Source: Natrialba taiwanensis DSM 12281 (GTDB lineage: Archaea; Halobacteriota; Halobacteria; Halobacteriales; Natrialbaceae). From it: 64,000 bases of DNA. The notes beneath the pieces are model-generated. The model did no database searches and had not been told where the DNA came from. It saw nothing but the letters and a program-made list of their open reading frames with translations. Where the stretch lies: contig NZ_AOIL01000052.1 in NCBI RefSeq assembly GCF_000337595.1, forward strand, positions 146,034-210,033. The letters run 5' to 3'. Each line of letters starts with the position of its first letter. Position 1 is the first letter of the stretch. Made by a program: the position numbers and the translations under genes. Of this stretch, positions 45,146-52,760 are shown one piece after another.

Positions 45146-46321
45146 TCAGATGGCACAGCCGACCTCGCGGTAGATCCAGTGGGTCATCACGTAGACGCCG
45201 GCGACGATGCCGACCGCGGCGATGAACGAGTGGACCGACAGCTCGGCGATACCCGAGTAGATGTTCCCGATGTTACAGCCGGGCGCGAGTCGGGAGCCGG
45301 CTCCCATGAGGAGTCCGCCGACGACCGCGTTCGGGAGTCGCCGCCGCTTCGGCACGCGGACCGCGAAGTCCCCGCTCCAGACGGCGGCGAGAAACGCGCC
45401 GACGATGACGAACGCGATCATCACCATGTCGACGGTCACGTCGACGCCCTGGCCCTGGAAGAGCACGGAGCCCCAGTACTCGAACGAGTTCGCCTCGACG
45501 CCGACCTGCGAAAGGAGATAGCCGGTCCAGCGGGCTTCGGGACCGGTCACGCCGACGATCGAGTGCTGGGTGAACCAGAGCACGGCGGCGGCGGTGATTC
45601 CGAGGGCGGCGGTCCGCGGGTCCCAGGGCTGCTTGCTCGCGGCGATCGGGGTTCGCCACGCGCGAGCGAGACCGCGCGCGTAGGTGGCCGTCCCGCGGGC
45701 GAACTGTCGTAACCCGATGACCGGCGCACGAAGCGCCCCGAGGTGCAACTGGGCCACGTCCGCGCGCTCGCCGAACTCGGCGGTCGTCGAGGCCCGTCCG
45801 ACGAGGGTGGCGTACCCGATCAGCGCGACGATCGCGACGCCGACGCCGAGCAGTCCCGCCGGGATCGACGTGACGGTAAACAGGCTGACGCCCTCGCCCA
45901 CCGTCAGCGCCGCGAAGTACGTGCTATCGAGCGTCGGGAAGGCGACGGTAAACGCCGCGTAGCCGATACCCATACAGAGCAGCGTCAGCCAGAACTGTAG
46001 GTAGCCCTCACCGGCACGATAGAGCGTGCCGCTGGCACAGCCGCCGGCGTAGGTCATCCCGATTCCGAAGATGAAGCCGCCGACGAGTCCGGTGAGGCCC
46101 CACTGTGGCGTCCAGAACGTCTGATAGTACCCGAACTGGTAGGCGATCCCCCAGAAGACCATCGTCAAGAGCGTCGCGGCGAGAACGCCCTTCGTGACGC
46201 GGGAGTCCTTGTACGCGAAGAAGTCCCGAAAGGCGTTCACGAAGCAGAACCGCCCCTTCTGGAGGAACGCCCCCAGCGCGGTCCCGACGAGCGCTGCAAC
46301 GAGTAGTGTCGAAAGCACCAT
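45146..46321 (-). CDS. YeeE/YedE-family thiosulfate transporter
   Basis: 391 residues with about 10 membrane segments in two repeats. Family cysteines appear in KGRFCFVNAFRDFF, YAGGCASGTLYRAGEG and RLAPGCNIGNIYSG, the positions used for thiosulfate passage in TsuA. The soluble TusA and rhodanese encoded downstream would receive the sulfur. It starts MVLSTLLVAALVGTALGAF. Confidence 0.88.
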   Translation of the reverse strand: MVLSTLLVAALVGTALGAFLQKGRFCFVNAFRDFFAYKDSRVTKGVLAATLLTMVFWGIAYQFGYYQTFWTPQWGLTGLVGGFIFGIGMTYAGGCASGTLYRAGEGYLQFWLTLLCMGIGYAAFTVAFPTLDSTYFAALTVGEGVSLFTVTSIPAGLLGVGVAIVALIGYATLVGRASTTAEFGERADVAQLHLGALRAPVIGLRQFARGTATYARGLARAWRTPIAASKQPWDPRTAALGITAAAVLWFTQHSIVGVTGPEARWTGYLLSQVGVEANSFEYWGSVLFQGQGVDVTVDMVMIAFVIVGAFLAAVWSGDFAVRVPKRRRLPNAVVGGLLMGAGSRLAPGCNIGNIYSGIAELSVHSFIAAVGIVAGVYVMTHWIYREVGCAI

Positions 46322-46514
46322 CGAAAGGCAACGGCTCGCCGGCCTTAACTCGCGTCCAGCCGGATGACTATTCCCGCACTCCGGACGAACTCGAGTCGCC
46401 GAACCCGGCCGGTAACGGCTGCTCCCGGTGCCGAACGTCGTGGACTGGCGTCTCTGTGACTACTAGCTACCAGCAGCATTTGCACCTACCGCGTACCGTC
46501 GATTGCGAGAGCGA

Positions 46515-46570
46515 ACTGACGACTACGACTACGACAATTACAACGACTACAACGACCGTGACGACAACGG
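46515..46570 (+). repeat. Degenerate trinucleotide tract (ACG/ACT/ACA)
   Basis: A run of about 18 degenerate AC-rich triplets on the plus strand spans the stop codon of the RNA-ligase-like gene (46547-46549). It could vary in length and change the protein C-terminus. Confidence 0.4.
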
Positions 46571-47062
46571 CACGCGACTCGCCGGTACCTTTTCCGTGCC
46601 GTTCCAGAACTCGAGTTCAGTGACGGTCCAGGTGATCGGGTCGATCTCGCGGTCGGCCAGTCGCCGTGCGGTTGCGGTGTCGCCGCCGCGGGCGAGCGTG
46701 ATGTGGGGGACGTAGTCGTCGCCTTCGAGGTCGTCGATGGGGTCGAACGTCTCGATAAGTTCGGTGTGAATGGCCTCGAGACCGGGGCTGTCGACGCTGA
46801 GGTAGACAACGGGTGCGGAGCCGATCGGCGGGTCGTCGAAGTAGTCGATACCGGTGATCGTCGCGTCGACGGCGGCCGTGTTTTCGAGTGCACGGTGGGT
46901 CCGACGCTGGAGGTGGGTGAGGTGTGCCTGTGAGGCGTCTCCGAGCCGTTTGAGGAGACACGAGTGGGTCTGGCGGACGTGCTCGAAGGCGACGAGTTCG
47001 GGATGGAGGTCTGTAGCGAGTTTGCGGACGCGGCCAGGGACGGGGGCGATAACGCTGTACAC
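46547..47062 (-). CDS. thpR: 2'-5' RNA ligase/cyclic phosphodiesterase family protein
   Basis: 171 residues from a GTG (YSVIAPVPGRVRKLA). The second HxT motif appears as PHITLARGG; the first, normally HxT/S near residue 40, reads THSCLLKRLG. The family opens or forms 2'-5' or 2',3'-cyclic phosphate bonds. The first motif is slightly unusual, so the activity is less sure than the fold. The C-terminus ends in a Ser/Arg tail from the trinucleotide tract. Confidence 0.75.
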   Translation of the reverse strand: MYSVIAPVPGRVRKLATDLHPELVAFEHVRQTHSCLLKRLGDASQAHLTHLQRRTHRALENTAAVDATITGIDYFDDPPIGSAPVVYLSVDSPGLEAIHTELIETFDPIDDLEGDDYVPHITLARGGDTATARRLADREIDPITWTVTELEFWNGTEKVPASRVPLSSRSL

Positions 47063-47201
47063 GCGTCGAGTCGGCTACTGATTGTGGCGGAGTGTGTTTG
47101 AGCGTTCTGTTCCTGTTCCCATTCTCGCCTTGGTTACTTCTTGTTACGCGTGCGAGCGGGCAAATCGCACCACGTTCGCTGGCTCGCCGATTCAGCGCCG
47201 C

Positions 47202-47387
47202 TTACAACTGGTCGAGCAGCCACAGGACGATCAGGCCGAGGATCGCGAGCATGAGCAGCGGCTGGAGCAATCCGACGATGGTGCCGACGATCGCCTGCAT
47301 GACCTCGATGATGAGCAAGATGGCGACTAACACGAGGACGAGTTTCAGGAGGGTTTCGACCGCGAGTGAACCACGAGTGCCGATCAT
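47202..47387 (-). CDS. Small two-segment membrane protein (DUF7554-like)
   Basis: 61 residues, MIGTRGSLAVETLLKLVLVL, with two hydrophobic segments and a C-terminal WLLDQL. Members of this kind are very common in haloarchaea and uncharacterised. It is divergent from the sensor gene at 47474. Confidence 0.65.
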   Translation of the reverse strand: MIGTRGSLAVETLLKLVLVLVAILLIIEVMQAIVGTIVGLLQPLLMLAILGLIVLWLLDQL

Positions 47388-47473
47388 AGCTCATGCTTTG
47401 TCAGGCAAATTGAAAAATACTCCGCTACTGGAGTCGGAAAGACCTATTTAGTCGGCCCCGGCAGTTGTACGTA

Positions 47474-48769
47474 ATGGACGGGAAGGGGCTCCGAGCCCTG
47501 GTATGTGCACTCGTCGTCGTCTGGTGTACGGTTGCGGTGGGCTGGTCCATGTCGGGTGCTGTGGTGGCGACCGACACGACGGCCGGTCAGTCGCTCACGT
47601 CGACACAAGTGCCAGTGCACGAACAGGGTCAGGCTACGGGTCAGTTTGTGACATCGTCACAATCACAGTCACAGTCACTGTTACAGTCACAACAACTTCA
47701 GCCGCAGGTGCAAGACGACGCTCCGGCTGCGAGTTCACATCTCAATAACTCGACTGAAACCCGCATCAGCATCTTCCTCGAGGAGGATGGCTCTGCGACG
47801 GTCGAGGTTGACTATCGCTTCGAGGCGGGGTCGGATGACTGGAACGAACTCGAGTCGGACGTCGAGGAAAATCCGGACGCGTATGCTGCACGCGAGCAAG
47901 CGGATTGGGAACAAGATGTCGAGGAGGCACAGAACAGGACAGACCGGGAGATGAACGTCTCGAACACTACGGTGACGACGTCGACGAGTTCGGCGACGCC
48001 ACAGGATCTCGGTCACGTCACGTTCACGTTCGAGTGGTCGTCGTTCGCCAACGTCGTGTTGAACCAGATCGAGGCGGGTGATGCGCTCGCGGGATGGTTT
48101 ACACCCACCGAGGGGACGACGTTGCAGATAATCCCGCCGGACGGATACGTGATCGAAGAGGCTGATCCGGAGCCGTCGGGGTCCTCGGAGGAGTCCGTTC
48201 TCTGGAACGGGGCCGAAACGGAATTTCTCGAGGACCAGCCGATGATCGTCATGACCGAGGATAGCGAGACTGCCAATACGTCGGACGGAGCGGGTGAGGG
48301 GCCGTCGCTGTCGTGGCTGGTTATCGTCGCAACGCTCGTCGTATTGGCGGCGGTTGGCGTCGGTATCGGAGCCGCCGCGTGGTGGATTCGGCGTGGTCCC
48401 GGAAGCGGGAGTGGTTCCAGTACTGGCTCACAGTCCCAGCCACCGACAAGCGGGGCGGCGGGAGCGCCGATGGAGGAGTCGTCGACCGCGGCTTCGGGGC
48501 CGTCTCCTCGCGGCAACGGTAACGGTAGTGATTCCGGATCGAACAGTCCACCGCCGGAACTCTTGAGCAACGAAGAGCGCGTGCTCAACCTCCTCGAGAG
48601 CTCCGGTGGCCGGATCAAACAACAACAGGTCGTCTCTGAACTCGAGTGGACCGAAGCCAAGACGAGTCAGGTCGTCGGTGGATTGCGAGAGGACGACGAG
48701 ATCGATGTCTTCCGAATCGGGCGCGAAAACGTGCTGGCGCTGCCGGACGAAGCCGAGTCAGAACAGTAG
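47474..48769 (+). CDS. Membrane-anchored sensor with cytoplasmic winged helix (DUF7345/DUF7343-like)
   Basis: 431 residues. A cleavable or anchoring N-terminal hydrophobic segment precedes a Gln/Ser-rich linker (SQSQSQSLLQSQ). The exterior domain (about 85-275) has TETRISIFLEEDGSATVEVDYRF. One membrane segment (VIVATLVVLAAVGVGIGAAAW) is followed by a Gly/Ser linker and a cytoplasmic winged helix (SNEERVLNLLESSGGRIKQQ; TEAKTSQVVGGLREDDEI). It looks like a one-component regulator that stays in the membrane. TATTTA at 47445-47450 lies 27 bases upstream. Confidence 0.82.
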   Translation: MDGKGLRALVCALVVVWCTVAVGWSMSGAVVATDTTAGQSLTSTQVPVHEQGQATGQFVTSSQSQSQSLLQSQQLQPQVQDDAPAASSHLNNSTETRISIFLEEDGSATVEVDYRFEAGSDDWNELESDVEENPDAYAAREQADWEQDVEEAQNRTDREMNVSNTTVTTSTSSATPQDLGHVTFTFEWSSFANVVLNQIEAGDALAGWFTPTEGTTLQIIPPDGYVIEEADPEPSGSSEESVLWNGAETEFLEDQPMIVMTEDSETANTSDGAGEGPSLSWLVIVATLVVLAAVGVGIGAAAWWIRRGPGSGSGSSTGSQSQPPTSGAAGAPMEESSTAASGPSPRGNGNGSDSGSNSPPPELLSNEERVLNLLESSGGRIKQQQVVSELEWTEAKTSQVVGGLREDDEIDVFRIGRENVLALPDEAESEQ

Positions 48770-48778
48770 TTGTAGTTC

Positions 48779-49292
48779 AGGGTGTCATAGAACAGTTCCC
48801 ATATCCTCTCTCTGTGACTACCCGACAAACGGTAAGTACAGGGCAAGAACATATCGCTCAGTATAAGGAACTCACTAGTCGCTCGGTACTATATAATCAC
48901 AGACCAAATTCCAGAAATAACTGCAATTAGAGACAGCACTACCATAGACCACACTATTCGGTCATCAGGAATAGAATCAGACGAATTGGATGAGAAAAAG
49001 GCTTCATAGACTACACTGAATACCATCCCTATTCCACTAATTGACATGAGTACTGGAAAGAGGGAACTTTCCCTGAAACGACACTAGACAGTCCCCAGAA
49101 CCCCAGAATACTGCCAGAAACGGTCATCGACCCGTGATAAAGAAGGGTTTTGTTCATAATTATAGAATAAACAAGTTAGTATAAATATTTTTTCTCTCAT
49201 CTAGCCAGTGTTCAGTTTGCAAGTGTAGTGAACGGATAGTTCCCTCTAGATTGGGTGAAAAGAACGCCATGCGGGTCGTTCTATGACACCCT
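48779..49292. mobile_element. MITE-like AT-rich element with 15-bp perfect terminal inverted repeats
   Basis: AGGGTGTCATAGAAC at 48779-48793 and its exact reverse complement at 49278-49292 bound a visibly AT-rich 514-base segment. Flanks TGTAGTTC (left) and CGTAGTTA (right) share GTAGTT, a possible degraded 8-bp target duplication. The interior has no transposase but a frameshifted membrane-protein gene. It starts 10 bases past the sensor gene stop. I cannot name the IS family. Confidence 0.65.
48889..49157 (-). pseudogene. Small membrane-protein gene inside the element, one-base frameshift
   Basis: The minus-strand frame begins MNKTLLYHGSMTVSGSILGF and, after one added base at the GGGAAA run (about 49060-49075), would continue as SSLFPVLMSISGIGMVF to a stop at 48889; about 89 codons in all. 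Two or three hydrophobic segments and an acidic loop (SNSSDSIPDDRI) suggest a real membrane protein. Without the added base the first frame stops after about 40 codons. The upstream AT-rich region (49160-49200) holds TATA-like boxes. The family is unknown. Confidence 0.5.
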
Positions 49293-49437
49293 CGTAGTTA
49301 GTAGCTGGCGACGATTTCGCTCCGTATTCTTGCGCCCGATCCCCCAAGCCACGATCGCTTTTGCCTCTGCGTGCAACCCGGTGCAACATTTGCCCGACAC
49401 GAGGATTTAATAGGGTCAAGTCTCGTAGGTGGGTGCA

Positions 49438-49533
49438 ATGACGCAGTCCGCCGGTCTTGCAACTGCGTTCGCTTCCTTCGTGACCGGCGGGGCTGTCTCC
49501 CCGCGACCGCGACGACCGCGACCGGGCCTTTGA
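49438..49533 (+). CDS. Candidate 31-residue leader peptide or microprotein before argG
   Basis: The ATG at 49438 lies 29 bases from a TTTAATA box (49406-49412), a leaderless arrangement. The peptide starts MTQSAGLATAFASFVTGGAV and ends with four CGA Arg codons in PRPRRPRPGL. A hairpin CGGGC-CTTTGA-GCCCG overlaps the stop. The segment also has two conflicting stems (49441-49447 with 49462-49468; 49448-49456 with 49482-49490), so it may instead be a structured RNA. Confidence 0.35.
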   Translation: MTQSAGLATAFASFVTGGAVSPRPRRPRPGL

Positions 49534-49578
49534 GCCCGTACTATCCCTTCCCCCACGTTCCATGCTGTTTCCCAAATT

Positions 49579-49595
49579 AATAGGTAATTCCTATT
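49579..49595 (+). promoter_or_regulatory. Palindrome AATAGG-TAATT-CCTATT upstream of argG
   Basis: Perfect 6-base arms with a 5-base spacer, about 83-99 bases before the argG start. It is upstream of the TATA box, the position of an activator or a looping regulator rather than a simple blocking repressor. No regulator gene is adjacent. Confidence 0.4.
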
Positions 49596-49645
49596 TTCCC
49601 GGTTAGCGTCCGCTCTCTCCATAAATTACGATATCTAAAACAACG

Positions 49646-49653
49646 AATTTAAG
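49646..49653 (+). promoter_or_regulatory. argG TATA box (AATTTAAG)
   Basis: Centred 28 bases before the argG ATG at 49678; implies a leaderless argG transcript. Confidence 0.6.
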
Positions 49654-49677
49654 TATGTCCCTCGGTTCTGTTCGGAT

Positions 49678-50907
49678 ATGACACGCGTTGCACTCGCGTT
49701 CTCGGGTGGACTGGACACGACCGTCTGTGTCCCGTTGCTCGAGGAAGAGTACGGATACGACGAGGTCATCGGCGTCACCGTCGACGTCGGTCAGCCGGCC
49801 TCAGAGTTCGATGAAGCAGAAGAGACCGCAGAAGCGCTCGATCTAGATCACTACGTCGTCGACGCCAAAGCCGAGTTCGCCGACCTCTGTTTCGACAGCG
49901 TTCGCGCGAACGCGACCTACCAGGGCTACCCGCTCGGGACGGCGCTCGCTCGCCCCGTCATCGCCGAGGCGATCCTGCAGGTCGCCGAAGAACAGGACTG
50001 TGACGGCATCGCTCACGGCTGTACGGGCAAAGGGAACGACCAACTTCGGTTCGAAGCCGTCTGGCGCGACTCCGACCTCGAGGTCATCGCCCCCGTTCGC
50101 GAACTCGGACTCACACGCGAGTGGGAACAGGAGTACGCCGACGACAAGGACCTCCCCGTCGAGGGCGGCAGCGGCGGCGACTGGTCGATCGACACTAACC
50201 TCTGGAGTCGCTCCGTCGAGGGCGACGAACTCGAGGACCCGAGCTACGTCCCGCCCACGGACATCTACGACTGGACGGACGAACCGTCCGGCGAGAGCGA
50301 GGAAATCGAGATCACTTTCGAGAAGGGCTACCCCGTCGCCGTCGACGGCGAGGAGTACGATTCCGTCTCGCTCATCGAGCACCTGAACGAACTCGCCGGC
50401 TCCCACGGCGTCGGTCGCACGGACTCGATGGAAGACCGCATGCTCGGGCTGAAAGTCCGCGAGAACTACGAGCACCCCGCCGCCACGACGCTGCTCAACG
50501 CCCACGAAGCCCTGGAGGGGCTCGTGCTCACCCAGGAAGAACGCGAGTTCAAGCAGCTGATCGATCAGCGCTGGTCGAAGAAGGGCTACGAAGGGCTGGT
50601 CGACGCGCCGCTCGTCGGTGCGCTCGAGGGCTTCATCGCCCAGACCCAACAGCGCGTCACCGGTACCGTCACGGTTCGCTTCGAGGGCGGCACGGCTCGC
50701 CCGGTCGCCCGCGATAGCGAGTTCGCGGCCTACTCGGCCGAACACGCGTCCTTCGACACGGAAACGGTCGGCAAGATCACACAGGAGGACGCCACCGGCG
50801 TCGCGAAGTACCACGGCTTCCAGCGCCGCCTCGCGAACGCGGTGACCGACGACGCTGACGCGGACACCGAGACGGTCGAACTCGCCACCGACGGAGGCGA
50901 GGAGTAG
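49678..50907 (+). CDS. argG: Argininosuccinate synthase
   Basis: 409 residues. It joins citrulline and aspartate with ATP. The PP-loop is LAFSGGLDTTVCVPLLEEE, and the nucleotide and citrulline blocks include HGCTGKGNDQLRFE and IDTNLWSRSVEGDEL. It is the first gene of the arginine operon and is followed two bases later by argH. The length is normal. Confidence 0.97.
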   Translation: MTRVALAFSGGLDTTVCVPLLEEEYGYDEVIGVTVDVGQPASEFDEAEETAEALDLDHYVVDAKAEFADLCFDSVRANATYQGYPLGTALARPVIAEAILQVAEEQDCDGIAHGCTGKGNDQLRFEAVWRDSDLEVIAPVRELGLTREWEQEYADDKDLPVEGGSGGDWSIDTNLWSRSVEGDELEDPSYVPPTDIYDWTDEPSGESEEIEITFEKGYPVAVDGEEYDSVSLIEHLNELAGSHGVGRTDSMEDRMLGLKVRENYEHPAATTLLNAHEALEGLVLTQEEREFKQLIDQRWSKKGYEGLVDAPLVGALEGFIAQTQQRVTGTVTVRFEGGTARPVARDSEFAAYSAEHASFDTETVGKITQEDATGVAKYHGFQRRLANAVTDDADADTETVELATDGGEE

Positions 50908-50909
50908 TC

Positions 50910-52400
50910 ATGACCGAGGAGAGCGCTCGCGGCGGAGCCGACGGCGACGAGTCGGGCGTCGTCCGGCGAGACCGCTTTAGCGGCGGCCCCGCCCGGAGTT
51001 TCCTCTCCTCGCTTGCGGCCGACGAACGGATCTTCGAGGCCGATCTCGAGGTCGATCGCGCACACACCCTCATGCTCGCGGAGCAAGGGATTATCGACGA
51101 GGAGACGGCGGGATCGATTCTGACCGCGCTCGATGCGATCGAAGTCGCCGGCCACGACTCGCTGCCCGACGGCGAGGACGTTCACGAGGCCATCGAAACG
51201 GCCGTCATCGAACGCGTCGGTGCTGACGGCGGCAAGATGCACACCGCGCGCTCGCGCAACGACGAGGTCGCGACCTGCATTCGCTACCGCCTGCGCGAGG
51301 ACGTGCTCGATGCGATCGAGACGACGCTTGCGCTCCGCGGGTCGCTCCTCGACGTTGCGGACACGCACGCGGAAACGATCATGCCGGGATACACCCATCT
51401 GCAGCCGGCCCAGCCGACCACCGTCGCTCACTGGGCGCTCTCCTACGAGGGAGCTGTCCGCCGCGACACCGAACGGCTACTCGAGGCCTACGCCCGGATC
51501 AACGAGTCCCCCCTCGGCGGCGCGGCCTTCGCGGGGACGACCTTCGACATCGACCGCGAGTTCACCGCGTCCCTGCTCGGGTTCGACGGCGTGGTTGTGA
51601 ACTCGATGGACGCTGCCTCGAGCCGGGATTTCCTGCTCGAGACGACGCAGGCGTTGTCGACCCATGCGACGACGCTATCCGGCCTCGCGGAGGATCTGAT
51701 TATCTTCGCGAACCGCGGTTTCGTTTCCCTCGCGGACGATTATTCCTCGACCTCGTCGATCATGCCACAGAAGAAAAATCCCGACACGCTCGAACTCGTC
51801 CGCGCGGTCGCGGGCGATGCGGCCGGGAACGTTCAGGGGCTGACGACGACGCTGAAGGGACTGCCTCGCGCCTACAATCGCGACCTGCAGCGCGCGACGA
51901 CCCACGCGTGGGAAACCGTCGATGCAGCGGTCGAGGCGAGCGAGATCGCAGCCGGCGCGATCGCAACGGCCGAGTGGAACGCGGATGCCCTCGCAGCCGA
52001 GGCCGGTGCGGGCTTCTCGACGGCTACCGGCGTCGCGGACCTGCTCGCTGCGAACGGCCTGCCGTTCAGGACAGCTCACGAACTGGTCGCTACCGCTGCC
52101 GAAAATAGCGCGGAACACGGTTCCGCGGACTACGATGCACTCGACGCTGCCGCCGAAGACATTCTCGGCGAACCGCTCGAGTCCCACGTCGACCCTGATG
52201 CCGTCGTGGACGCGCTCGATCCCGCCGAAAGCGTTGCGAGCCGCAACTCACAGGGTGGGCCGGCCCCCGAAGCGACGACACCACAGCTCGAATCGGGCCA
52301 CGATGCGCTCGGTGCTGACGAGTCGACCCACTCGGAACTCGCCGCCGAACTCGAGACGGCACACACGGCGCTGCGTGAGGAGGTGAACGACTATGTCTGA
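50910..52400 (+). CDS. argH: Argininosuccinate lyase
   Basis: 496 residues. It splits argininosuccinate to arginine and fumarate. The fumarase-superfamily signature reads TSSIMPQKKNPDTLELVR, and GGKMHTARSRNDEVAT marks an earlier conserved block. The C-terminus is acidic. It is coupled to argG (two-base gap). After argH a 195-base AT-rich gap precedes lysW. Confidence 0.97.
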   Translation: MTEESARGGADGDESGVVRRDRFSGGPARSFLSSLAADERIFEADLEVDRAHTLMLAEQGIIDEETAGSILTALDAIEVAGHDSLPDGEDVHEAIETAVIERVGADGGKMHTARSRNDEVATCIRYRLREDVLDAIETTLALRGSLLDVADTHAETIMPGYTHLQPAQPTTVAHWALSYEGAVRRDTERLLEAYARINESPLGGAAFAGTTFDIDREFTASLLGFDGVVVNSMDAASSRDFLLETTQALSTHATTLSGLAEDLIIFANRGFVSLADDYSSTSSIMPQKKNPDTLELVRAVAGDAAGNVQGLTTTLKGLPRAYNRDLQRATTHAWETVDAAVEASEIAAGAIATAEWNADALAAEAGAGFSTATGVADLLAANGLPFRTAHELVATAAENSAEHGSADYDALDAAAEDILGEPLESHVDPDAVVDALDPAESVASRNSQGGPAPEATTPQLESGHDALGADESTHSELAAELETAHTALREEVNDYV

Positions 52401-52595
52401 GTCACACCCGTCGTCGCCAGTTTCGCCCCCGCGACCGCCGTCCCCTTGAGGGGACAATATACACTATACGTGACATACAAAAACGAAACTGGTCGTATTG
52501 TAGCTCTTTTATACCGTTAGTGGGAAGTATCATCATATAATTTCTATTATAGATCCGGTGGACTTAAGGTGATGTGGCTCCCAGGTGGGAGTACA
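52401..52595 (+). promoter_or_regulatory. Second arginine promoter and lysW start-region hairpin
   Basis: An AT-rich stretch with TATA-like boxes at about 52509-52514 and 52535-52543 would drive the lysW-argF half independently. Close to the start, CTCCC (52578-52582) pairs with GGGAG (52587-52591) over an AGGT loop; the second arm is the likely ribosome binding site GGAG, 4 bases before the ATG at 52596. A second, stronger AAGGTGAT lies at 52566-52573, next to an in-frame ATG at 52572. Confidence 0.45.
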
Positions 52596-52760
52596 ATGAC
52601 AGAATGCGTCGAATGTGGGGCCGAAGTGTCCCTGCACGACACTCTGGAAGTCGGAGAGATCGTTGACTGTACGACCTGCGGAGCCGAGCTGGAAGTCGTC
52701 GACACTGAGCCGCCAGTCCTCGAGCGAGCCCCCGAGCTCGAAGAGGACTGGGGTGAGTGA
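52596..52760 (+). CDS. lysW: LysW/ArgW amino-group carrier protein
   Basis: 54 residues. It carries the growing amino acid on its C-terminal Glu: the end is ELEEDWGE, the family motif. Two CxxC pairs (ECVECGAE and DCTTCGAE) form a zinc ribbon. The ATG at 52596 (MTECVECG) is chosen; an ATG at 52572 would add eight residues (MWLPGGST). The next gene starts in its stop codon. In this operon it serves arginine (ornithine) synthesis. Confidence 0.94.
   Translation: MTECVECGAEVSLHDTLEVGEIVDCTTCGAELEVVDTEPPVLERAPELEEDWGE

Larger units (their letters stand above)
49293..49677. other. Region upstream of argG: leader-like ORF, palindrome and argG promoter
   Basis: 385 bases. The middle (49435-49545) is GC-rich and structured within AT-rich surroundings; see the small ORF at 49438-49533, the palindrome at 49579-49595, and the argG TATA box at 49646-49653. 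A direct repeat GTGCAAC-CCG-GTGCAAC lies near 49371-49387. No tRNA or known RNA family recognised. Confidence 0.5.

Noticed and set aside
49293..49560. A tRNA, SRP RNA or RNase P RNA gene in the GC-rich stretch before argG
   Set aside because: No T-loop GTTCRANNC, no CCA-type acceptor stem and no known SRP or RNase P blocks; left as leader ORF or unknown RNA.
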